Source of the DNA: Bacillus luti
GTDB lineage: Bacteria > Bacillota > Bacilli > Bacillales > Bacillaceae_G
Direction of reading: 5' to 3'
DNA length: 64,000 nt
Assembly (NCBI RefSeq): GCF_001884105.1
Contig: NZ_MACI01000034.1
Span: 1 to 64,000, forward strand
Shown here: positions 1 through 8,889 of the stretch, in pieces
Layout of the letters: the number at the start of each line of letters is the position of its first letter
How positions within the stretch are numbered: position 1 is the stretch's first letter
Notes under the pieces: model-generated
Databases searched by the model: none
What the model was told of the DNA's origin: nothing
Seen by the model: only the letters and a program-made list of their open reading frames with translations
Position numbers and translations under genes: made by a program

Positions 1-160
1 ATGTTTGGCTACGCCAAACCGAAATTTATCTCCCACCTGCCGCTAGACTATCGTCTTTCACACGCCTGAGGAGAGAGACTTCTTTCGGATAATACGTTAA
101 ATTAAAAGAGATAATCATCACAAAACTTAACCTAGTAAAGTAATATACGTAAAATATTTC

Positions 161-201
161 AACTCGAAGGAAGGCACCTTAAAGGTTGTCTTTTCTTTAT
201 A
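161..201 (-). repeat. Dispersed hairpin repeat, inverted partial copy
   Basis: This stretch reads on the minus strand like the block at 1371-1420, 35600-35640 and 45571-45612, with the core AAGACACC...GGTGCCTTCC. Each copy can fold into a short hairpin next to T or A runs, so it may act as a terminator. Bases 1-160 show no gene or other signal that I can support. Confidence 0.6.
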
Positions 202-202
202 T

Positions 203-240
203 GTTAAAAAAGCTCGCCTATTTCCGTAGGCGGGCTTTAT
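203..240 (-). terminator. Rho-independent terminator of the hydrolase gene
   Basis: AGCTCGCCTA at 211-220 pairs with TAGGCGGGCT at 227-236. On the minus strand the stem is followed by a T run. It lies downstream of the minus-strand hydrolase gene that ends at 358. Confidence 0.8.
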
Positions 241-357
241 CTTTATTACACAATATGAAAGTATACTCTCTTTTTCTCTGAAATTTTATGTAATTATACA
301 TATTCATGAAAATAGAAGAAGTAAAATTGTCATTACAACTTATTTCCCATTTTCAAC

Positions 358-1266
358 TTAGTTATCATTAGAATGCTTTTCTACAAAATCAAGGATTCTA
401 GCATTAACCTCGTTAGAGAACTCACCATTGATTGCGTGAGATGCATTTTTCCAATTAACTATATCAATATCTTTCACATATTTTTTCCCAGTTTCAACTG
501 CTTTTTCCGAATTGTGCATTGTACTTTTTTCAGCCATTAATGCAAGTACTGGAATATTGATATTTTTTAAGTCTTCTTTACTAAATAGATCAGGCGCTGG
601 CGTTTTCAGTTTATAGTTACGCATACCCGATTCGATTAACTTAGCGATCGGCTCATCGTCATTTATTTCTGCTCCTCCAGAAACATAGCTTAACATCTTT
701 TCTCTTATAAACTTAGGTACAATAGGAACGGAAGCTGGAATAGATGCTAGAATCATCTTTATGGATATTTGCGCAAATACAAAGACTGGGTCCAATAAAC
801 TAGCCGTAGCAATATGCTCAGGATTATATCTAGCCAAGTTCATTGTTGTCCAACCTCCAATGGAGACACCCACGATATGCACTTTTTCTAAACCTAATCC
901 TTCAATTACTTCATTTAGCCATTCTGCTTGTTGTTTTTGGTTTTCAATCACCTTCGTTTGCATACTCATTCCAGGTTCACCGAGTAAGTCTATCGTATAA
1001 ACAGGCCTTTTCTCCCTTAACCCTTCTAAATTGGGTACCCACATTGGAGTAGATGCACCGCGTCCAGGGAGTAAGAGTATTGGTTCCTTATGTTTGTTTT
1101 CTTCTTTAGTAAAGTAATAAGCACGAATTGTGCCATATTTAGTCTTTATATCTTTCGTTTCGTTAGGTTTTGGAAGGAGTGCCATTGATTCATCGTAGGC
1201 AATTTGAAAATCTTCCTTCCCTTTTTCGGATATAAAGTGACCAATCTTATTATCATCTCTCTTCAT
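358..1266 (-). CDS. Alpha/beta hydrolase
   Basis: A predicted 302-residue cytoplasmic serine hydrolase of the alpha/beta fold; the substrate cannot be read from the sequence. The oxyanion-loop motif LLLPGRGAS lies near residues 64-72. The nucleophile elbow GVSIGG has its serine at about residue 135, and a late histidine (NASHAING, about residue 281) fits the catalytic triad. No signal peptide or membrane segment is present. The ATG at 1266 follows AAAGGAGGAA at good spacing, so the start is well supported. The gene is monocistronic with its own terminator. Esterase, lipase-like enzyme or haloperoxidase-like hydrolase are all possible. Confidence 0.85.
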   Translation of the reverse strand: MKRDDNKIGHFISEKGKEDFQIAYDESMALLPKPNETKDIKTKYGTIRAYYFTKEENKHKEPILLLPGRGASTPMWVPNLEGLREKRPVYTIDLLGEPGMSMQTKVIENQKQQAEWLNEVIEGLGLEKVHIVGVSIGGWTTMNLARYNPEHIATASLLDPVFVFAQISIKMILASIPASVPIVPKFIREKMLSYVSGGAEINDDEPIAKLIESGMRNYKLKTPAPDLFSKEDLKNINIPVLALMAEKSTMHNSEKAVETGKKYVKDIDIVNWKNASHAINGEFSNEVNARILDFVEKHSNDN

Positions 1267-1370
1267 TTGAATTCCTCCTTTCTACAAATATATGGATGAA
1301 CTTTATCTATATACTCATGGTAATCATCCATTGAAAATATATCTTCTTTAAGGCAAAACTCTCATTTAGC

Positions 1371-1497
1371 AAAAAGAAAAAGACACCCTAAGGTGCCTTC
1401 CTCCGACTTGAACCATCTTAATTTTAATAATATGTATCGGACTCCCATCCAACTATTATTTTACTATGTTAAGTTGTTTTTGTTTATTGAGAAATAC
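1371..1497. repeat. Dispersed hairpin repeat with extended flank
   Basis: This copy resembles 35600-35727 over more than 100 bases: the core hairpin AAGACACCCTAAGGTGCCTT, then a shared AT-rich tail with ACTCCCATCCA. Shorter copies lie at 161-201, 35161-35180 and 45571-45612. None contains an ORF. Together with the small ORF at 1504 it fills the gap between the hydrolase and the membrane protein at 1707. Confidence 0.65.
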
Positions 1498-1503
1498 AAT
1501 AGT

Positions 1504-1665
1504 TTAGTTATACTGGTCGTCTGTATGAGGTATTTTTGTAGTCCATGCAGCGATTAACAAGAGGACAATAGCAGCGATGACACCTAAAAGTCCTTGCTTA
1601 TCCCATAATCTTAGCTTCAAGGTTAGACTGCATATGTCAAATGCAGGAATAACTTTATAACTCAT
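1504..1665 (-). CDS. Small putative membrane protein, possibly a remnant
   Basis: A 53-codon reading frame with a convincing hydrophobic helix (GLLGVIAAIVLLLIAAW) and a polar tail ending TDDQYN. No ribosome binding site precedes the ATG at 1665, and that ATG lies directly against the terminator of the upstream gene at 1671-1703. An internal TTG at 1620 also lacks a binding site. It may be a small single-pass membrane protein read in some unusual way, or the 3' part of a gene that lost its start. I do not recognise a family. Confidence 0.3.
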   Translation of the reverse strand: MSYKVIPAFDICSLTLKLRLWDKQGLLGVIAAIVLLLIAAWTTKIPHTDDQYN

Positions 1666-1670
1666 AACAA

Positions 1671-1703
1671 AAAAACGCTACCTTTTTAAAAGATAGCGTT
1701 TTT
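1671..1703 (-). terminator. Rho-independent terminator
   Basis: AAAAACGCTA at 1671-1680 pairs with TAGCGTTTTT at 1694-1703. It sits directly after the stop of the membrane-anchored protein at 1707-2345. Confidence 0.85.
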
Positions 1704-1706
1704 GTA

Positions 1707-2345
1707 TTACCCTTGCTTATTCTTCGCCTTCATTTGCTCTTCATAAACAAACTTCGCTGTCATAAAGTCATTCGGAAAATCTTTCAATGCATTCTTCATC
1801 ACATTCAATTCTTCTTGTGATTTAATTTCAATACCGTTTAAGAAATCAAATGCTTTTGATTGTTCATCTGCAACAAAGTTTTGCGTCATATAATCATTTT
1901 GGAAATCTTGCTTCGCTTTTTCTTTCACTTTGTTCATTGCATCTGTTTTATTTATACTTTTCACAGGATTTGCAAATGCGCCTGTAGGTTGCTCTGGTTT
2001 AGGCTCTTCTTTCTTTTCCGGCTGTGGGGCTGGTTGTTGTGGTTCTTGCTTTGGTTGTTCTTGTTGAACTGGTTGCTGTGCTACTTGTTGCTCTTTTTTC
2101 GCTAATTCATCTTTTAACTTCTTAACTTGTGCATCAAGAGATTTATTTTCAGTTTCTAATACACTCTTATCACTTTTTAGCTTTTGCGTTTCTTCAAAAT
2201 GCTCATCTACTAATTTATTGTACTCTTTCTCCGTGTACATTTTTTCACTAGTTGATGCCGTTTTCCCTTTCGTAACAACTACATTAATAATCACAAGTAA
2301 AACTACAATTCCTATTAGCGCAGCAAAAATCTTCTTTTTGTTCAT
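1707..2345 (-). CDS. Membrane-anchored coiled-coil protein with QP-rich linker
   Basis: A 212-residue protein of unknown function. Residues 1-25 (MNKKKIFAALIG followed by a valine/isoleucine-rich helix) form one membrane anchor or uncleaved signal. A charged coiled coil follows at about 45-85, then a glutamine/proline/glutamate linker (QQPVQQEQPKQEPQQP) at about 85-125. The C-terminal domain has two similar units, each with KDF/FLNG-type and NDFMTxxFVxxEQxKA motifs, so it seems to hold an internal duplication. The protein probably faces the cell exterior. The ATG at 2345 is preferred over an ATG 13 codons upstream because TGGAGG lies 7-8 bases before it. The gene has its own terminator. Confidence 0.75.
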   Translation of the reverse strand: MNKKKIFAALIGIVVLLVIINVVVTKGKTASTSEKMYTEKEYNKLVDEHFEETQKLKSDKSVLETENKSLDAQVKKLKDELAKKEQQVAQQPVQQEQPKQEPQQPAPQPEKKEEPKPEQPTGAFANPVKSINKTDAMNKVKEKAKQDFQNDYMTQNFVADEQSKAFDFLNGIEIKSQEELNVMKNALKDFPNDFMTAKFVYEEQMKAKNKQG

Positions 2346-2433
2346 TATTAATCCTCCAAAATGTAAAATTATCAAAGTCATCATAACAGATATAGTTATG
2401 TTCTTTTGTCACGTTTTGTCGAACTAAAATAAT

Positions 2434-2462
2434 AAAAAAGCACCTAAAATAGGTGCTTTTTT
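2434..2462 (-). terminator. Rho-independent terminator of the SLH protein gene
   Basis: AAAAAAGCACCTA pairs with TAGGTGCTTTTTT around a three-base loop. It lies just past the stop at 2468 of the minus-strand SLH protein gene. Confidence 0.9.
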
Positions 2463-2467
2463 CATTA

Positions 2468-4207
2468 TCAATACATAAACGTAATCGTCACTAAAGAATA
2501 CCCTTCTTTCGCATTATACGGCTCCGCTTTATAAGAAACACGGTTGGATCCTTTCGGATAACCGATTTCTCCAATTGCCTTTTTCACATCTTGCAGTGCA
2601 CCGTTCATTGATTGCTTATAAAGCACTTCTATCTTTTCTGGCTTGGCACTATAACGCTGCTGCATTTTATTTTTTAATTCATTATAGTTATTTGCGATGT
2701 ATTCATTTCCTAAATAGTTTAACTTTGTATCTTTTAATATTTGCTGATATACAGGAGTTTTTGTGCTACCTGCCGCAATTTTATTTGTTAATGTACCATA
2801 ATAGTTCGTTGTAGCTTGCGGATAATCACTTCTGTTCCACTCATGATTTCTTGCAATTTGCTCATCAGATAAGTTGAAATATGAATAAGTTACGCGCCCT
2901 TGTTCATCTGGCACTGGATCATCAAATGTTGTATCGAGGTGATACCATTTGTTTTCGATTTTCACTATATTCCAAGCATGAGGTTGTCCATCACCAGTTC
3001 CTGTTACGAAATGATTTTCAATACCGGCTTCTTTTAATAATTGATAGGTTAATAGTGCGTAACCTTGGCAAACCGCAGAACGATTTACGAGTGCTTCATA
3101 TGCTGTGTAAGCTTTATAAGACGTATCATAAGAAACATGTTTTACGACATAATCATGAATCGCCTTCACTTTCTCGTGATCATCCATCCCTACTTGAATA
3201 ATAGAAGAGACAATTGCCTTCGCTTGTTTCATTACATATTCCGTTTGCTCTTTCGTTTCGCGATATGTAATCTTTAACGTAAAGGTATAATTTCCAGGCG
3301 ATCCAGAAATGCCGTATGAAACATTCGATCTATTATAATTTGTATACTCATTTTTACTTGCCACTTCTTTATACGCGTTAAAAAGTGTATTCATCACTTC
3401 TTTTGAATTACTATTTTTCGTTTTATATGGAATTGTAATGTCCGTTTCGTATGCATTAATACGCTTTTGTACATCCCCTTTAAATGCTGCTAATAACGCC
3501 GCATCCCCTGTATCTTGCACCGCAACCGCAGGCTTTTTATAGTTCAAAGTATTATATAAAAACTGCGCATATTGTTCACGTTTTACCACACCATATGGCT
3601 CAAATTTCCCTTCACCTGTACCAGATGCAATCCCGTTTGACTGCACGGCGCTAATCGCATTTCCGCCCCAAAAATCGTTTGGAACATCGCTAAATGTATG
3701 TTTTTGTGTCGCTGAAAGATGGAAAGCATTTGTAAGAATTTGCGCCATTTCTGCACGATTCACAGGAGCTTTCGGTCTAAAGTTCCCTTTCTCATCCCCT
3801 TTAAATACCCCTGCATTCGTTAACATTAAAATTTCCTCAGGGAACATCGTAGAGTTTTGGTTAATATCGCCATAAGGATTATTAAACTTAGATCCATCTT
3901 TTAATATATAAAGAGAATTATTGCTACTAAAATTTCCACCTTGTTTATTCGGAAGCATAACACGATACACTAAAGCCGCTACTTGCTCCCTCGTCGCAAC
4001 ATCTCCAAAACCAAATATCCCATTTCCATAACCTGAAATAATATTTTTACTCGCCAAATCTTTAATCGCTGGATACGACCAATGCGATGTCGGCACATCA
4101 GAAAAAACACCTGCTTCAGCAGCCTTCACATCACTGCCATTTGTATATAATAAAGCACCACCTATAAGTGATAATGATGTAATTGATTTTAATAGTTTTG
4201 TGTACAT
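2468..4207 (-). CDS. S-layer-homology protein with transglutaminase-like domain
   Basis: A 579-residue exported protein. It has a signal peptide (residues 1-30, ending DVKAAEA) and three SLH repeats at about 34-84, 98-150 and 160-215 (FSDVPTSHW, FSDVPNDFW; the second is degenerate). SLH domains normally bind pyruvylated secondary wall polymer. Residues about 340-440 form a transglutaminase-like core with Cys (SAVCQGYA, about 379), His (QPHAWNIV, about 410) and Asp (HLDTTFDDP, about 424), the expected catalytic order. A cell-wall-attached protease or cross-linking enzyme is inferred; the substrate is unknown. The ATG at 4207 has GGGAG 8 bases upstream; an in-frame TTG at 4222 overlaps that site and was rejected. 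The 230-base upstream gap holds its promoter region. Confidence 0.9.
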   Translation of the reverse strand: MYTKLLKSITSLSLIGGALLYTNGSDVKAAEAGVFSDVPTSHWSYPAIKDLASKNIISGYGNGIFGFGDVATREQVAALVYRVMLPNKQGGNFSSNNSLYILKDGSKFNNPYGDINQNSTMFPEEILMLTNAGVFKGDEKGNFRPKAPVNRAEMAQILTNAFHLSATQKHTFSDVPNDFWGGNAISAVQSNGIASGTGEGKFEPYGVVKREQYAQFLYNTLNYKKPAVAVQDTGDAALLAAFKGDVQKRINAYETDITIPYKTKNSNSKEVMNTLFNAYKEVASKNEYTNYNRSNVSYGISGSPGNYTFTLKITYRETKEQTEYVMKQAKAIVSSIIQVGMDDHEKVKAIHDYVVKHVSYDTSYKAYTAYEALVNRSAVCQGYALLTYQLLKEAGIENHFVTGTGDGQPHAWNIVKIENKWYHLDTTFDDPVPDEQGRVTYSYFNLSDEQIARNHEWNRSDYPQATTNYYGTLTNKIAAGSTKTPVYQQILKDTKLNYLGNEYIANNYNELKNKMQQRYSAKPEKIEVLYKQSMNGALQDVKKAIGEIGYPKGSNRVSYKAEPYNAKEGYSLVTITFMY

Positions 4208-4339
4208 AGTGTCTTCTCCCAATACGTCTTCTATTTTTGTGGTTTTTTGTCGAAAAATCTAAAAGACTATGACAAGACACATTATACAATTAAAAGTTTT
4301 TAGGGGATATATTAAATTTTAAAATATGCAAAAATTCAT

Positions 4340-4412
4340 ATTGTTATAGGAGTTCATGGTGATATTATGCTGTTTTATTTGTAAATACATAAATAATAAG
4401 AGAATATAACAT
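4340..4412. repeat. Short dispersed repeat (family at 4.3, 6.4 and 8.9 kb)
   Basis: The order TTGTTATAG..., GATATTATGCTGTTTTA, GTAAATACATAAA, AGAGAATATAAC resembles the stretches at 6407-6472 and 8890-8962. Identity is partial and judged by eye. No ORF lies inside. Confidence 0.4.
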
Positions 4413-4453
4413 TCAAAAATCATTGGAATAAAGCGAAACTTCACTCAGTGGTA

Positions 4454-5350
4454 CTACTCTGTACATTTCACGTCTCTCTTTTTTACTTTAAATGAATGTT
4501 TTCGCTTCACTTTTATCTCAGCTAGTATAACACCACTAAGAATAAGCAATGCTCCAATATACCCTTTGAGTGGCAATACTTCGTTCATGAACAGGTAAGC
4601 GAATATTGCAGAAAATACAGGTTCTAATGAAAAGATGAGTCCTGTATGTGTCGGTGTTGTGTATTTCTGCGCCATCGCCTGAATAATGTAGGCAAAAGCA
4701 CTGCAGACAATGCTTAACACCAGTACAGCGATCCAACTTTCTTTAGTGGATGGAAGTTGCGGCTTTTCGAAAATCAGGGTAAAGAGTATGCCAAAGCCTC
4801 CTGCAAATCCCAATTGAAGAATACCAAGCTGCAATGTATTGGCAACTTTAGCCGCCCTCCCGGTGACAATAATATGAAAAGCATAAAAGAAAGCGGCGAG
4901 TATACAGAGTAAATCTCCAGAATTTAGTGTTAATTGATTATTCAAAGTCAGTAAACCAATACCTGTCATTGCAACAAGGGAACTAATGATTAGTCTATAA
5001 CTTAGTCGATCTTTGAACAGAACGATAGATAATAAAGGAATAAAGATTACCGTCAAACTGGCTAGAAAACCGGCATTTGAAGCTGATGTTGTTTTTAAAC
5101 CTAAGATGACTGAAGAAGATACCACAAATAGTAAAAACCCCAGAATAAAACCATATCTTAGAGTAACAAAATGAATTGAACGAAATTGTTTACAAAAAAC
5201 AGCGACACAAACCAAAAAAGCAATACCAAAGCGTAATGCAACAAGAGAAAATGAAGGAACAGTTTCCAATCCGACTTTCATAAAAAGATAGGAAGAACCC
5301 CAGGTCATTGTAACAACTAAGATCATAAAATCAGCTTTTATAGGTTTCAT
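4454..5350 (-). CDS. EamA/DMT-family transporter
   Basis: A 298-residue integral membrane protein with about ten hydrophobic segments in two homologous five-helix halves, the drug/metabolite transporter (EamA) layout. Family motifs include TWGSSYLFMKVGL near the N-terminus and PTHTGLIFSLEPVFSA near the start of the last helices. It probably exports a small metabolite or drug; the substrate is unknown. It is transcribed divergently from a LysR regulator 119 bases away, the usual arrangement for a regulated exporter. A close paralogue lies at 55225-56112. The start is the ATG at 5350, preceded by AGGGGAAC on the minus strand. Confidence 0.9.
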   Translation of the reverse strand: MKPIKADFMILVVTMTWGSSYLFMKVGLETVPSFSLVALRFGIAFLVCVAVFCKQFRSIHFVTLRYGFILGFLLFVVSSSVILGLKTTSASNAGFLASLTVIFIPLLSIVLFKDRLSYRLIISSLVAMTGIGLLTLNNQLTLNSGDLLCILAAFFYAFHIIVTGRAAKVANTLQLGILQLGFAGGFGILFTLIFEKPQLPSTKESWIAVLVLSIVCSAFAYIIQAMAQKYTTPTHTGLIFSLEPVFSAIFAYLFMNEVLPLKGYIGALLILSGVILAEIKVKRKHSFKVKKRDVKCTE

Positions 5351-5469
5351 TTTTAGTTCCCCTTTTCAGATTTATGTACATAGTATAATTGTGATTGAAG
5401 TATTAGTAAATTGAATATATTTAATGCTATACTTGAACAAAATTCATACATAAGAAAGTAGGAGATTCG

Positions 5470-6342
5470 ATGAGTCTGACTAAGTTAGAAATTTTTCTGA
5501 AGACGGTTGAAATGGGAAATTTATCAAGAGCAGCAGAAGCACTGAATGTAACTCAGTCAGGTGTCAGCCATGCGATCAAGAGTCTTGAATTAGAGTATGG
5601 GTTTCAACTGCTTTCTCGGAATAAAACAGGTATTCGATTAACGGAAAATGGGAACCGTGTTTTAACGCATGTTCGTGAAATAGTAAACCATAATGAGCGA
5701 CTGAAGCAAGCTGTTGCAGAGATTAATGGCATAGAGGCGGGAACCTTGCGCATTGGCACCTTTACAAGCGTGTCCACTCACTGGCTGCCTGCAATCATAC
5801 ATCGATTTCACTTGGAACACCCTCGAATTGAAATCAAATTAATGGAAGGAGATTATGGCACGATTGAAACGTGGATTCAACAAGGAGTGATTGACTTAGG
5901 TTTTATGTCACTACCGTCTTCAAGCCATCTAGAATCTATCCCACTAAGAAAAGATCGAATGCTATGTGTACTCCCTAAAGATCACCCGTTAAGTAAACAA
6001 TCCACGATTCGGTATGCTCAGCTTGAGAAAGTGCCTTTTATTATGCCTGCTTCTTCGTGCGGTTACGATGTTAGGAAAGTATTAGAAACGGCTCGGGTTC
6101 ATCTCAATATTCAATTTGAAACCGGCGATGATCATGTAATTGTCGCGATGGTGGAGAATGCACTTGGGATCAGTGTCATGTCTGAACTTGCATTACAAGG
6201 ACAAAGCGAAAATGTTACGATTGTAGAATTGGAAGACAGACCTACACGATCACTTGGACTGTCGCTCACTTCAATTAAACACGCATTACCAGCTGCAAAA
6301 CGGTTTATCGAACATACCCAAAAATGGCTGGATGGAGAGTAA
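5470..6342 (+). CDS. LysR-family transcriptional regulator
   Basis: A 290-residue regulator. Residues 1-60 form the winged helix-turn-helix (LEIFLKTVEMGNLSRAAEAL, then VTQSGVSHAIKSLE), the LysR signature. Residues 90-290 form the periplasmic-binding-protein-like effector domain. The GTAGGAG-type site precedes the ATG at 5470. It probably controls the divergent EamA transporter and itself from the 119-base intergenic region. That region contains AT-rich imperfect dyads, but I could not choose one clear T-N11-A box. The effector is unknown. Confidence 0.92.
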   Translation: MSLTKLEIFLKTVEMGNLSRAAEALNVTQSGVSHAIKSLELEYGFQLLSRNKTGIRLTENGNRVLTHVREIVNHNERLKQAVAEINGIEAGTLRIGTFTSVSTHWLPAIIHRFHLEHPRIEIKLMEGDYGTIETWIQQGVIDLGFMSLPSSSHLESIPLRKDRMLCVLPKDHPLSKQSTIRYAQLEKVPFIMPASSCGYDVRKVLETARVHLNIQFETGDDHVIVAMVENALGISVMSELALQGQSENVTIVELEDRPTRSLGLSLTSIKHALPAAKRFIEHTQKWLDGE

Positions 6343-6406
6343 GTATATCGGCAATCAAAACAAAATCAACAGTTCAGAAATGATTTGATTGTTACGTTTT
6401 CTTATT

Positions 6407-6472
6407 CTAATTGTTATAGGGATATTGTGCTACTTTAGTTGCGAATATATATAAAAGAGAAATACAACATAC
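6407..6472. repeat. Short dispersed repeat, second copy
   Basis: Shares TTGTTATAGGGATATTGTGCT, GCGAATATATA and AGAGAAATACAAC-like blocks with the stretches at 4340-4412 and 8890-8962. It lies directly before the terminator at 6477. Confidence 0.4.
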
Positions 6473-6476
6473 AAAC

Positions 6477-6512
6477 AGCCCAAGTTCCTCATTGAAACTT
6501 GGGCTACTTCTT
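6477..6512. terminator. Terminator between convergent genes
   Basis: AGCCCAAGTT at 6477-6486 pairs with AACTTGGGCT at 6496-6505. It lies between the LysR gene and the convergent ATP-grasp gene. The flanking T run is weak, so the direction is uncertain. Confidence 0.65.
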
Positions 6513-6599
6513 ATACTTTTCGTTCTAGTGTAAAAACCATCAGAACTTGGCCATACGACCACTATAACTAAAAAAGGATTTTCACTAGAACCTTATCTA

Positions 6600-7556
6600 T
6601 TATTTAACTGATTCTACTTGTTTTTCTAATTCTATTCCAAGGAATTTAGCAAGCTCAAGCATGCCAAATTGACTCGCTACAGACTCTGCATCAGAATTAT
6701 AGTTTGTGTTTGTATTAATATCATACGTATAAATTGTTCCATCCGAGCTGCGAATAAATTCAATACCAGCAACAGTAATTTCATTTTCTTTCAAAAATTC
6801 TTTGTACTGTTCAATGATTGGCTCGTGGAAGTCCGATATAATTTCAAATTTTGTTGACGTCCCTTTCTTACTCTCTTCTCCTACTGGGCAAAAAGCATCT
6901 TGAATCGAGCATACATCTGCTGGACAAAGCTCGAATCCTTCTGATGTATCTACTTTAACTGCATATACAAACTGGCCACCTACAAACTCACAACGTGTAA
7001 TATATGGTTCTGGCGCTTCAATATATTGCTGGATTAAAGTAATTCCATCAATCGGTTCTTCAAACGCCGGACCGTCCAAATATTGTTCTAAAGCATTAAT
7101 GGAATGAAACAGTTGAACACCAAGGCCTTTACCTGCGCGGTTATGCTTTGTAATGAACGGTACTTCCCCTAACTCCCTTGCTGCTTTTACTATATGATCA
7201 CGGCCAACAGCACCAATTGTTTTCGGCACTTGTATCCCAAATTTTCTTAATGCTGCATATTGATTTAATTTACTTACTTCAAGGCGTAACGCTCGAGACC
7301 CGTTAAATACTGTTCGCCCGTATCCCTCTAGCCAAGCAAGAACACCTTCAGTCAATTCAGGTGCATATCGATGTCCTCTCGTATGTGAAGAGGCACTCAT
7401 GCGGCTATAAAAAACACCTTGGGGAGGCTCTTGTTCTAACGGAAGTGTTCCTTCATTTAAAAACCATTCCTCATACGGTAACTCCAGTTCTTCCAACCTT
7501 TTCACCAAATGATCCGTCCATTCCTTATTCTCATGTAATATGTAAATTTTACTCAT
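6600..7556 (-). CDS. ATP-grasp (RimK-like) ligase, second gene of a SAM-riboswitch operon
   Basis: A 318-residue protein with the ATP-grasp layout. An N-terminal preATP-grasp domain (MSKIYILHENKEW) is followed from about residue 95 by the ATP-binding part, with the lysine/glycine-rich loop FITKHNRAGKGLGVQLF, QQYIEAPEPYITRCEFV and the late GIEFIRSSDGTIYTYDINTNTNYNSD, which carries the metal-binding Glu/Asp/Asn set. Such enzymes join a carboxylate to an amine or thiol using ATP; the substrate is unknown. Its ATG lies inside the end of the upstream monooxygenase gene (8-base overlap), so the two are translationally coupled. The SAM riboswitch upstream ties both to sulfur or methionine metabolism (inference). 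Confidence 0.85.
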   Translation of the reverse strand: MSKIYILHENKEWTDHLVKRLEELELPYEEWFLNEGTLPLEQEPPQGVFYSRMSASSHTRGHRYAPELTEGVLAWLEGYGRTVFNGSRALRLEVSKLNQYAALRKFGIQVPKTIGAVGRDHIVKAARELGEVPFITKHNRAGKGLGVQLFHSINALEQYLDGPAFEEPIDGITLIQQYIEAPEPYITRCEFVGGQFVYAVKVDTSEGFELCPADVCSIQDAFCPVGEESKKGTSTKFEIISDFHEPIIEQYKEFLKENEITVAGIEFIRSSDGTIYTYDINTNTNYNSDAESVASQFGMLELAKFLGIELEKQVESVK

Positions 7557-8607
7557 TTGTAATCAATTCCTTTCTTTTTGCTTCAACTAATGGCATCACT
7601 TTTTCAGAAAATCGTTTCATCTCTTCAAGCTGTGGCGAAAATTGTAAAAGTAATAAAGTAACACCCACTTTTTCAAAAGCGAGTATCCTTTCTGCAATTT
7701 GCTCTGGTGTTCCAATTAAATTAGGACGTAACCCGCGATTAGATACGGAATAATCATTCAGCTTCACTTGCTGTTCCAAATGCGATTTACTAATAAAGTC
7801 TTGGTAACCCGCATAACCTAAAGCATCGTCTTTCACATCCGTTATGCGTCTCCATTCTTCTAGTGCCTCTTCTTCTGTATCACGACAAATGACGTAAGCC
7901 GCAAGCCCGAATGACTGTAATGGCTCCTCTGTGACTTTCTTTCTACGATTCTTCATATCTTCTATTTTCACAGATACTTCTTCCACTGTTCCCCCGTGCA
8001 TTACATATGCATCCACGTGATTTACAATGACCTCTTTTCCTCTCTCACTCTCACCACCTGCATAAAGCTTAATGCCTTGTTTCTGCACCGGTTTTGGACT
8101 TAAATGTGTATGATGAAGCTCATAAAAGTCCCCTTTATAAGAAAACTCTTCTTCTTTCCAAAGTTCCTTCAAAATTGTTACAAATTCCTCTGTGCGATCA
8201 TATCTTTCATCATGTGCGGTAAATACTCCGCCATACTGCCTCGCTTCTTCTTCCCACCATGCTGAAACTACATTCAATGTAAAACGGCCATTACTTAATT
8301 GATCAATATTCGCTGCCATTTTCGCTGTAACTGCTGGATTGTGAAAACCGGGTCTTACAGCTGTCATGATTTCTAATCGATCCGTTACTGCAGCAAGTGC
8401 TGCCGCAGTTGTCCACGCTTCTAAACTTGGTGCTGACACACCTTTTATATCATTTAAGTTTAATTCTGCAATAAGTGTTGTTGAAAAACCTAATTGCTCT
8501 GCCGCTTGCGCTGTTTGTTTTGCATACTCAAACGTAGGCGGCATAGATTCATCATCTACATTTCGAAGCCATCCCCCAAAAATCGGTAACCAAAAACCAT
8601 ACTCCAC
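7549..8607 (-). CDS. LLM-class flavin-dependent monooxygenase (SsuD-like)
   Basis: A 352-residue bacterial-luciferase-like monooxygenase using reduced FMN. It starts EYGFWLPIFGGWLRNVDDE and carries the family segments MTAVRPGFHNPAVTAKMAA, NVVSAWWEEEARQYGG and HDERYDRTEEFVTIL typical of alkanesulfonate or other organosulfur monooxygenases. Release of sulfite from an organosulfur compound is the likely reaction type, but the substrate is not shown. I choose the GTG at 8607 because AAGGGGGAG lies 6 bases before it; an ATG at 8625 has no good site. It is the first gene after a SAM riboswitch and overlaps the ATP-grasp gene. Confidence 0.85.
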   Translation of the reverse strand: MEYGFWLPIFGGWLRNVDDESMPPTFEYAKQTAQAAEQLGFSTTLIAELNLNDIKGVSAPSLEAWTTAAALAAVTDRLEIMTAVRPGFHNPAVTAKMAANIDQLSNGRFTLNVVSAWWEEEARQYGGVFTAHDERYDRTEEFVTILKELWKEEEFSYKGDFYELHHTHLSPKPVQKQGIKLYAGGESERGKEVIVNHVDAYVMHGGTVEEVSVKIEDMKNRRKKVTEEPLQSFGLAAYVICRDTEEEALEEWRRITDVKDDALGYAGYQDFISKSHLEQQVKLNDYSVSNRGLRPNLIGTPEQIAERILAFEKVGVTLLLLQFSPQLEEMKRFSEKVMPLVEAKRKELITNE

Positions 8608-8636
8608 TACATACTCCCCCTTCATCTCTTAGCCAT

Positions 8637-8797
8637 AAAAAAAGCTACTCTTATTCAAATAAGAGTAGCCTTCTTGACTAATTGAACCGCTCTTATCTTT
8701 CAGGTGTTTCTTCACCTGCAGGAATTGGCACCTTTCGTCTCACACGAGGTTGCCGAAGTTTCATAGGGCCAGTCCCTCCACTTCTCAACATAAGAAT
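8637..8797 (-). promoter_or_regulatory. SAM (S-box) riboswitch with terminator
   Basis: On the minus strand, 8797 down to 8692 reads as an S-box aptamer: a 5' P1 arm CTTAT..., the hallmark GTGGAGGGACTGGCCC, ATGAAACTTCGGCAACC, then GGTGCCAATTCCTGC and a closing GATAAGAG. The expression platform is a strong terminator at 8637-8671, with arms AGCTACTCTTATT and AATAAGAGTAGC and a T run. High SAM would favour termination; low SAM would let the monooxygenase and ATP-grasp genes be read. The aptamer core matches the S-box consensus closely, so I am confident of the class. Confidence 0.95.
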
Positions 8798-8889
8798 TGT
8801 TTGATTTTCATTCATTATAATCGTCAGAATAATAAAAATCAATTTTTAATACTTATTTTTCCGATACACATTAAATGATATGTAGGAAA

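Noticed and set aside
1-160. Possible gene starting with the ATG at position 1
   Set aside because: The frame closes within a few codons and there is no upstream sequence to judge; no family is seen.
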